This document shows positions 57,196 to 64,000 of a stretch of DNA of 64,000 bases, piece after piece (within the stretch, counting starts at the first letter, position 1; every line of letters begins with the position of its first letter). The translations under genes were made by a program, and so were the position numbers. Origin of the DNA: Azonexus hydrophilus (GTDB lineage Bacteria; Pseudomonadota; Gammaproteobacteria; Burkholderiales; Rhodocyclaceae); NCBI RefSeq assembly GCF_905120355.1, contig NZ_CAJHOB010000012.1:48772-112771 (forward strand). The letters run 5' to 3'. The notes under the pieces are model-generated. The model was not told the DNA's origin and searched no databases. It saw nothing but the letters and a program-made list of their open reading frames with translations.

Positions 57196-57645
57196 TCAGG
57201 CAGGGCGGCAGCGCAGCAGGTGATTGACGATGAAGGACAGCACCGTTTCGCCGTGCTGATTGACAGCCTGGTATTTGAAGCGGGCGATGCCGCGATCCGG
57301 CTTCGAGCGCGACGGCCGAACTTCCAGTACTTCCACCCGTCCGTGCAGCGTGTCGCCGGGGCGCACGGGCAGCAGCCAGCGCAGTTCATCGATGCCCGGC
57401 GAGCCCATGCTCGATTCGGCCAGCAGGCCACTCTGGATGAACAGGCGAAAGCACAGGGCCAGACTCTGGAAACCGCTGGCAATCAGGCCGCCATAAGGTG
57501 AATTGGCGGCGGCCGTGACATCGAGATGGAAAGGCTGTGGGTCGTAGCGCCAGGCGAAATCGATGATGTCGGCTTCGGTCAGGGTGACGCCCGGGGTGGT
57601 GAAGTGCTGGCCAGGGGTGAAATCGTCGAGAAAGCGTGAGGTCAT
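57196..57645 (-). CDS. MaoC-like hot-dog-fold hydratase/dehydratase
   Basis: A 149-residue protein with the MaoC/R-hydratase motif: FAWRYDPQPFHLD near residue 30-42 holds the catalytic Asp/His pair, followed by GGLIASGFQSLALCFRLF. Such enzymes hydrate enoyl-CoA or related thioesters. The substrate is unknown. Start at ATG 57645 fits the family N-terminus (FLDDFTPGQHF); a longer in-frame version is not conserved. It converges on rarA with a 12-base gap. Confidence 0.9.
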   Translation of the reverse strand: MTSRFLDDFTPGQHFTTPGVTLTEADIIDFAWRYDPQPFHLDVTAAANSPYGGLIASGFQSLALCFRLFIQSGLLAESSMGSPGIDELRWLLPVRPGDTLHGRVEVLEVRPSRSKPDRGIARFKYQAVNQHGETVLSFIVNHLLRCRPA

Positions 57646-57713
57646 GGACGTGCGAGGAAGTGTGGGTACCGGCGCAGTGTAATCGTGCGTTTCCGGAAAA
57701 ACCATGCGCCGGG

Positions 57714-58586
57714 TTAGTTGCCGCGTATGCCGTGCAGATTTTTTTCCATCCAGCGCAGCATGTCGTCCCACATCGCCCGCTGCTCGCGCAGGGTCGGCAT
57801 GCTGGTGGCGTGTGGCAGTTCGATGGTCACCACCGGCAGGTTCTTGTGCAGTCCGGCGTAATTGCCCAGCGAACCGGGATATACCCCGAGGCGGTTGAGT
57901 GCCAGGCGGCCAAAACGCAGCGGATGCGGCGAGGGGCCATCGTAGTCGAGCAGGTTGTACGGGGCATGCACACTGATGATCATGTCCGGGGAGAAGGTCT
58001 CGATCTGCTTCTGCAACCACTGGGTCTCGATTTCCGAGCCGGCGCTCTGGCCGGGATAGCGGCGTGGGTCGCTGCGGGTGCGGTTTTGCCAGTAAGTGTG
58101 AGCATCCTTTTCCCAGTCGGGTGTGGAAAAGTTCCGGTTGAGGTCGACGCCCTGCAGATTGCCGCGTGTCGGTGGCCGCTGGTAGAGGCCATCCGGATTG
58201 GCCAGGGGAATGATGCGCCAGTGGTAGCGCCGAGGCGCTGCTTCGTCAATCCAGTTGAGCCAGCGGAAGACGATCGAGACAGAGGTCAACTCGTCGCCGT
58301 GAATGCCGCCGATCACCAGAACACGCGGGGTTTTGCCGTGGGTTGCGCCCTTTTGCGGTGCGGCTGCAATATCCTGCCAGACGAGGGCACGCTGGCCGCT
58401 GGTGCGCTCGGGAGCGATCTGGAAATTGCGCTTGCGGCAGTCGCTGGCGTTAACACTGCGCAAGCGTTTGCCGAGATCGTTGCACCAGGTGTCGAGCGTG
58501 TCCGCTGCGGTGGACGGGGCTGCCCAGGCGGTCTGCGCAGCGAATAACAAGGCAGTGAGAAAGGTGCGCCGGAAGAGGTGTGTCAT
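57714..58586 (-). CDS. Exported M14-family zinc carboxypeptidase (MpaA-like)
   Basis: A 290-residue exported metallopeptidase. The signal peptide is MTHLFRRTFLTALLFAAQ ending AWA. Zinc ligands: HGDE in VIGGIHGDELTS near residue 95 and a histidine in IISVHAPYN near 205; catalytic glutamate in VVTIELPHATS near 255; substrate arginine/asparagine in GVDLNRNFSTPDW near 150. The overall pattern resembles murein-peptide amidases and succinylglutamate-desuccinylase-like M14 proteins. A peptidoglycan-peptide role is plausible because of export, but unproven. Start ATG 58586. Confidence 0.88.
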   Translation of the reverse strand: MTHLFRRTFLTALLFAAQTAWAAPSTAADTLDTWCNDLGKRLRSVNASDCRKRNFQIAPERTSGQRALVWQDIAAAPQKGATHGKTPRVLVIGGIHGDELTSVSIVFRWLNWIDEAAPRRYHWRIIPLANPDGLYQRPPTRGNLQGVDLNRNFSTPDWEKDAHTYWQNRTRSDPRRYPGQSAGSEIETQWLQKQIETFSPDMIISVHAPYNLLDYDGPSPHPLRFGRLALNRLGVYPGSLGNYAGLHKNLPVVTIELPHATSMPTLREQRAMWDDMLRWMEKNLHGIRGN

Positions 58587-58709
58587 GCGGTCTGAATGCT
58601 GATGGCTTATTTTGTGGGGCTGACATGATACTCCCGGGACGCCATGCCGTGCCGCCGCATGCCTTCTTTTTTGCTGTGCTTGCCTCCCGACCGGGGGCCA
58701 GCGCTCACG

Positions 58710-60052
<1,343 letters not shown>

Positions 60053-60065
60053 GCGGGCGGTGACC

Positions 60066-60093
60066 ACGCCGGGGCCCGTCCCCGGCGTTTCGT
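60066..60093 (+). terminator. Terminator after serS
   Basis: 9-pair perfect stem ACGCCGGGG/CCCCGGCGT with a 5-base loop followed by a T-rich stretch, 14 bases after the serS stop. Confidence 0.7.
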
Positions 60094-60119
60094 TTGCACC
60101 GTGCCCGGTAGGCGTGTGG

Positions 60120-61565
60120 CTAGGGTTTGATGCCTTGCCCTGAGCGGGGTGCGGGGGAAATGCTCAGGCTCTTCTGGGTGTCGTTGAGTGCTGCCAGTGG
60201 GTCGCTGGGCAACGGCGCTTCCCGGCGCATCAGGATGTCGTAGAAGCTGCGGATGTTCTCGGTCATGATCACGGCTTCGCCACCGCGGGCGCGGCCGGAT
60301 TTCAGCCGGCTGTAGTACTCCGGTTTGGCCATCAGGGGCAGGATGCGCCGCATGTCGACCCAGGCATTGGGATCGGCTTGCATCTGCCTGGCGATCGAAC
60401 GGCCGGCGTTGAGATGACCGGGGCCCAGGTTGTAGCCGGCAATGGCGAGCCAGGTCCGGTCCGGCTCCGGGACGTCGGGCGGCAGACCCTCGCGCAGGAT
60501 GTTCAGATAACGCGCACCGCCCAGGATGCTTTCGCGTGCATCGAGGCGGTTGCTGACTTTCAGACGGTCGGCAGTGTCCTCGGTCAGCATCATCATGCCG
60601 CGCACATTGGTGTAGCTGGTGGCGAAAGGGTCCCAGTGCGATTCCTGCCAGGCGAGGGCGGCGATCAGCCGCCAGTCGATCCCGGTTTGCCGCTCGGCGT
60701 CCTGGAAGAAGCGGCGCAGGCGGGGCAGGGTGCGCTCGATGGCTGTCTGGAATTTTTCGATATCCAGCGGCGTCAGGCGGTGCACGTGACCGAAGTAGCG
60801 TTCTTCCAGGCGGCTCAAGGTGCCGTCGGCACGTACGCGGTGGATGAATTCGTCCAGCCGGGCCTGTAGCTCCGGATTGGGATGCGCGCCCAGTTGCCAG
60901 ACGATGGGGGCTGCCTCACTCAAGGTCAACGTGCTGCGCAGGCTGGGGATGTACTGGCTGGCCAGGTCCTCAAGGCGGGAATCCATGGCGGCATAGCTGA
61001 TTTTGTGGTCGCCTACTTCATCGAGCAGATCCAGGATGTCGCTGCGGTCGACCGCAACGACCGTGAGCCCGGGGATTTTTTCCGCCAGTTGTCGCAAAGT
61101 CTGTGCCTGGCGCGATCCTGCCAGCACATGTACCGTCTTGTCCGCCAACTGCGCCAAGTCGGTGAGCGGCAGCGAGGCATCGTCCTGAACTAGGAGGTCG
61201 TGGGTGGAAAACAAGGGGGCGCTGCTGACGCTACTGGAATCGCTATTGGGCGACAGCCAGCCGGCGGCGATGTGGTAGTCGCCCTGCCTGATCTGCTGGG
61301 CGAAGGTGCTGCGCGGGCTGGTGATGAAACGCACCGGCACGCCCAGTTCTTCGCCAAACAATTGGAGCAGGTCATGTTCAAGGCCGTTGTTGGGGTTGCC
61401 GCTATCGTCCAGATGGGTGAGCGGGCCTTTTTCCAGCAGCACGACAAGATCCTGCTTGCCCGGCGTGGGAAAGGGGAGCGACGATTGCCAGTTGCCGCAA
61501 CCGGCCACCAGGAGGGCGGTGAAAAGAATTGCGCAAAAAGCAGATAGGCGATGAATCCTGAGCAT
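60120..61565 (-). CDS. mltF: Membrane-bound lytic murein transglycosylase F
   Basis: A 481-residue lipoprotein that cleaves peptidoglycan glycan strands to 1,6-anhydro ends. Lipobox LLVAGC near residue 23. Residues about 38-265 are a family-3 substrate-binding domain (LTHLDDSGNPNNGLEHDLLQLF). The catalytic SLT domain follows, with glutamate in AALAWQESHWDPFA near 305, MMMLTEDTA and AIAGYNLGPGH near 380. This two-domain build is that of MltF, whose binding domain regulates it by muropeptides. It starts close to the divergent tRNA-Ser gene. Confidence 0.96.
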   Translation of the reverse strand: MLRIHRLSAFCAILFTALLVAGCGNWQSSLPFPTPGKQDLVVLLEKGPLTHLDDSGNPNNGLEHDLLQLFGEELGVPVRFITSPRSTFAQQIRQGDYHIAAGWLSPNSDSSSVSSAPLFSTHDLLVQDDASLPLTDLAQLADKTVHVLAGSRQAQTLRQLAEKIPGLTVVAVDRSDILDLLDEVGDHKISYAAMDSRLEDLASQYIPSLRSTLTLSEAAPIVWQLGAHPNPELQARLDEFIHRVRADGTLSRLEERYFGHVHRLTPLDIEKFQTAIERTLPRLRRFFQDAERQTGIDWRLIAALAWQESHWDPFATSYTNVRGMMMLTEDTADRLKVSNRLDARESILGGARYLNILREGLPPDVPEPDRTWLAIAGYNLGPGHLNAGRSIARQMQADPNAWVDMRRILPLMAKPEYYSRLKSGRARGGEAVIMTENIRSFYDILMRREAPLPSDPLAALNDTQKSLSISPAPRSGQGIKP

Positions 61566-61574
61566 AAGCTGTGC

Positions 61575-61580
61575 TATGAT
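61575..61580 (+). promoter_or_regulatory. -10 element of tRNA-Ser
   Basis: TATGAT 13 bases before the tRNA, followed by a GC-rich discriminator (GCGGCCC) as in stringently controlled stable-RNA promoters. Confidence 0.55.
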
Positions 61581-61592
61581 GCGGCCCGCTGC

Positions 61593-61681
<89 letters not shown>

Positions 61682-61721
61682 CCTGACATTCATCTTGTCA
61701 GTCATCAACAGCGTGTGCTCA

Positions 61722-61747
61722 CCGGCTTGCTCCAAGCCGGTTTTTTT
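61722..61747 (+). terminator. Terminator after tRNA-Ser
   Basis: Perfect 8-pair stem CCGGCTTG/CAAGCCGG, 3-base loop and seven T, 41 bases after the tRNA. Confidence 0.92.
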
Positions 61748-61901
61748 ATGCCTGGAACAGCGAGTGTGTGCCGTTTTCCGGCGCTTGATGGCTAGTGACC
61801 TCGGCATGCGGGGTAGTGGATTTTGTCGACAGGCCCGCATCTTAGCGGATGTCAGCGCCGCCGTTTGTAGAAAAATGTCAGCGTGTTGTTTTGCTGCCGC
61901 A

Positions 61902-63776
61902 TCAGTGCGTCAGTTGGGCGTAGAACATCGGCAGCCGCTGCGGTAGTTCTTCCGGGCTGCGGACGATGGCGTAGCCGGTGGGGCCGAACAGGTGGGGCAG
62001 ATAGCCGCCGCCTTCGCGGTCGATGGTCAGGCAGAACGGGATCAGGCCCAGACGGCGGGCCTCGTGCACTGCCGCGCGCGTGTCTTCGATGCCGTAACGG
62101 CTGTCGTAAAGGTCGAGATCATTCGGTTTGCCGTCGGAGAGAATGAGCAGGATGCGCCGACTGGCGGCTTCCTCGGTGAGCAATTGGCTGGCGCGGCGGA
62201 TGGCGGCGCCCATGCGCGTGTAGTAGCCGGGGCGGATGGCCTGGACGCGGCCACGCACCGCGTCGTTGAAGGGTTCGGCAAATTCCTTCAGACGGTGGAA
62301 GCGTACCTGATTGCGGCGCACCGATGAGAAGCCGCAGATGGCGAAACGGTCGCCGGTCGAACGCAGGGTTTCGCCAAACAGGAGCAGGGCATCGCGGATC
62401 ACATCGATGACGCGGGCGTCGCTCGAGACCCAGGTGTCGGTGGAGAGGGACAGGTCGGCCAGCACCAGGCAGGCCAGATCGCGTTCACGTTTTTCCAGCG
62501 ACAGATGCAGCTGGCCACTGCTGTGCAGGCCGCTTTTGCGATCGGTGGTGGCGCGTACCACGGCATCAAGATCGAGCTCGCTGCCATCCGGTTGCGCTTT
62601 CAGCCAGCGGCGGCCAGGCTGGATGGCAGAAAACTGCTGGTGCAGCCGGCGCGCCGTGCGGCGCAGGCGTTCCGGCAAGGGCGTCGGTTCGGCGTGGCGG
62701 GAGGCCATTTCCTGCAGGCGGACATGGTCGGGCTGCATGCTTTGCTTGCGGTAATCCCACTCCGGCAACGGAATGCCTTCGCCCAGCGGAATATCGTCTT
62801 CGGCAGCGGAGGGGAGGTCGAGATCGAAGCGGATGCGCGAGGCGATCCGTTCGTTGTCATCGTTTTCGGCGAGTGCGAGCTGCTCCATGGCGCGAGCCGC
62901 ATCTTCGGCGTTGGGATCGGGATCGTCGTCAACGCTGCGATTGACGCGCAAGAATTCAGCAACTGACAGCAGGCTTTCTGCCCGGAAGAAAATCAGCATG
63001 CCGTGTTTTTCTTTCGGCGCCTCCACCTGTTCCGCGCGGTGTGCATCCTGCGAGGCATCCCTGGCGCCGCCTTCGCTTTGTTCGCTGCCCTCGCTGCCGC
63101 CATCCTCGCGCTGGCGTCGGTTGTCGGCTGTGTCGGTGGTGTCCTGCCATTGCAGCCAAAGCAGGACAGGTTGCGGTGGCGGCGCTTTGGCGCTGACCTC
63201 CGGCAGTACGTCGACCGAACCCGGGTCTTCCAGCGCGCGCCGGATGGCGCGTTCGCGTTCGGCTTCGTCGGGAGGCATCTTGCCTGGCGGTAGACGCTCG
63301 GGCAGATAGGCAGCGACCAGGCGGCGGTAGCGGCTGGCCAGTCCTGGCCAGGTGGCCAGGGCAAGCAGGGTCGCCGCCTGATTGCGGCGCAGGTAGCCGA
63401 TTTCCGGGCGCGTCATCTCGGCCGGCAGACGATCCAGACAGGCGGCCTGTGCCGCCAGCCAGTAATAGAGGTCGCGGTTCAGTGCGGGATCGGGAAAAGC
63501 GTCGAGCTGTGGGGGCAGACGCAGGGTGTTTTCGTCGCGGCGGGCAAAACTCAGGCGCTCGCCGCTGCCCGCCACCCGTGCCAGCCAGGTGCGCCGGTCG
63601 CCATAGGCATCAGCGGTCGCGGCGGCGACACGCAGGCCGGCATCGCCCCCCAGGGCGCGGAAAAAAATGGCAAGAGGGCGCTCCATGGTTTTCAGGGCCA
63701 CGGCAGCGTCCGGATAGTGGCCGCCTGCTGCTTTGGTAATCCAGCGGTGCCAGAGCTTGCCGACCCATTCTTCCAT
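61902..63776 (-). CDS. norD: Nitric oxide reductase activation protein NorD
   Basis: A 624-residue cytosolic protein needed, with the AAA+ protein NorQ, to insert the metal centre of cNOR. The C-terminal VWA domain has the full MIDAS: DLSLST near residue 440, the threonine in YYTRMGAA near 530, and the aspartate in LSDGKPNDLD near 560. The middle part is acidic and low-complexity. Start ATG 63776 (MEEWVGKLW) with GAGG upstream. norQ is not adjacent upstream; the neighbour there is a different membrane protein behind a terminator. A TTGAT half-site lies about 60 bases upstream. Confidence 0.93.
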   Translation of the reverse strand: MEEWVGKLWHRWITKAAGGHYPDAAVALKTMERPLAIFFRALGGDAGLRVAAATADAYGDRRTWLARVAGSGERLSFARRDENTLRLPPQLDAFPDPALNRDLYYWLAAQAACLDRLPAEMTRPEIGYLRRNQAATLLALATWPGLASRYRRLVAAYLPERLPPGKMPPDEAERERAIRRALEDPGSVDVLPEVSAKAPPPQPVLLWLQWQDTTDTADNRRQREDGGSEGSEQSEGGARDASQDAHRAEQVEAPKEKHGMLIFFRAESLLSVAEFLRVNRSVDDDPDPNAEDAARAMEQLALAENDDNERIASRIRFDLDLPSAAEDDIPLGEGIPLPEWDYRKQSMQPDHVRLQEMASRHAEPTPLPERLRRTARRLHQQFSAIQPGRRWLKAQPDGSELDLDAVVRATTDRKSGLHSSGQLHLSLEKRERDLACLVLADLSLSTDTWVSSDARVIDVIRDALLLFGETLRSTGDRFAICGFSSVRRNQVRFHRLKEFAEPFNDAVRGRVQAIRPGYYTRMGAAIRRASQLLTEEAASRRILLILSDGKPNDLDLYDSRYGIEDTRAAVHEARRLGLIPFCLTIDREGGGYLPHLFGPTGYAIVRSPEELPQRLPMFYAQLTH

Positions 63777-63831
63777 GCTGCGCCTCGCTTCAGTAATGCG
63801 GTGAGTCTAGAAAGGCTGTACCGCTCCGGCC

Positions 63832-63845
63832 TTGATGCAGACTAA
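63832..63845. promoter_or_regulatory. Weak FNR/DNR-like site before norD
   Basis: TTGATGCAGACTAA matches TTGAT-N4-ATCAA perfectly in the first half and at three of five bases in the second. Its place, 56 bases before the norD start, suits nitric-oxide or anaerobic control, but the match is partial. Confidence 0.35.
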
Positions 63846-63883
63846 GAAGGCGTCGAGAAAAAATGTGGGGCGTTCGTGAAGGC

Positions 63884-63909
63884 AAAAAAAGGGGCGGCCA
63901 ATGCCGCCC
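63884..63909 (-). terminator. Terminator of the upstream minus-strand gene
   Basis: GGGCGGC-ATTG-GCCGCCC stem followed on the minus strand by seven T. It separates the partial gene at the right edge from norD. Confidence 0.88.
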
Positions 63910-63945
63910 GAAGACTCAATGAGGAAGGGTTGTATCACTGAGTGG

Positions 63946-64000
63946 TTACTTTTCCTCTCCTTTGACGAAGAAGGAGATGAGGTAGACGATGAGACCGACG
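63946..64000 (-). CDS. C-terminal tail of a membrane protein (cut by right edge)
   Basis: The minus-strand frame ends VGLIVYLISFFVKGEEK then TAA: a membrane helix with a short charged tail. It could be the end of NorB or another oxidase-like membrane subunit, given norD next to it, but 17 residues are too few to decide. Confidence 0.55.
   Translation of the reverse strand, partial: VGLIVYLISFFVKGEEK

Overview
The window is GC-rich chromosomal DNA, almost fully coding. The gene set fits a denitrifying betaproteobacterium, probably of the Rhodocyclales (Azonexaceae/Dechloromonas type). The reasons are an Arg32-type EF-P, the rpsU-dnaG-rpoD operon, a PsrA-type fatty-acid regulator next to fadE, norD, a small c-type cytochrome and several long hybrid kinases. 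This placement is inference from gene content. I see no transposase, phage gene, CRISPR array or integration scar.

Layout. 1-9.2 kb: fadE (cut by the left edge) with a PsrA-like TetR gene and candidate operator, a divergent tyrosine phenol-lyase/tryptophanase-family enzyme, yjdM, then efp-argC-psd on the minus strand and a DHH phosphoesterase. 9.1-16.7 kb: tRNA(CAT), the macromolecular-synthesis operon rpsU-dnaG-rpoD, divergent tsaD-corA, then plsY and ybaK. 16.7-26.5 kb: a signalling island. It holds a lipoprotein binding protein coupled to a hybrid kinase, a TolC-type channel fused to an NTF2/Cds6-like domain, an OmpR-type regulator, an Hpt protein, a hybrid kinase with its own REC and Hpt, a lone REC protein and a cytochrome c. 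26.6-29.5 kb: an MFS transporter and a CorC/CNNM-type membrane protein.

29.5-42.0 kb: a complete pelABCDEFG operon for the Pel biofilm polysaccharide, including a PelD with the c-di-GMP-binding RxxD motif, lying directly downstream of cysDN (sulfate activation). 44.4-51.3 kb: a seven-cistron group-2 Mrp/Pha cation/proton antiporter operon (A and B fused, then C, D, E, F, G) whose last cistron is a tandem universal stress protein joined by a 4-base overlap. 51.3-64 kb: trmA, a 1112-residue CBS-PAS-GAF-PAS hybrid kinase overlapping rarA, a MaoC-like hydratase, an M14 peptidase, serS, mltF, tRNA-Ser(CGA), norD and the tail of another membrane protein.

The themes are envelope and surface biology (Pel, TolC-type export, MltF, PlsY, Psd), ion homeostasis (Mrp, CorA, CorC) and dense phosphorelay signalling (three hybrid kinases). 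The least ordinary items are the active-site-substituted TPL homologue, the TolC-NTF2 fusion, the Mrp-Usp coupling, the CBS-domain kinase and the SBP-kinase pair. I found no clearly new multi-gene system; the strongest novelty candidates are single genes or gene pairs.
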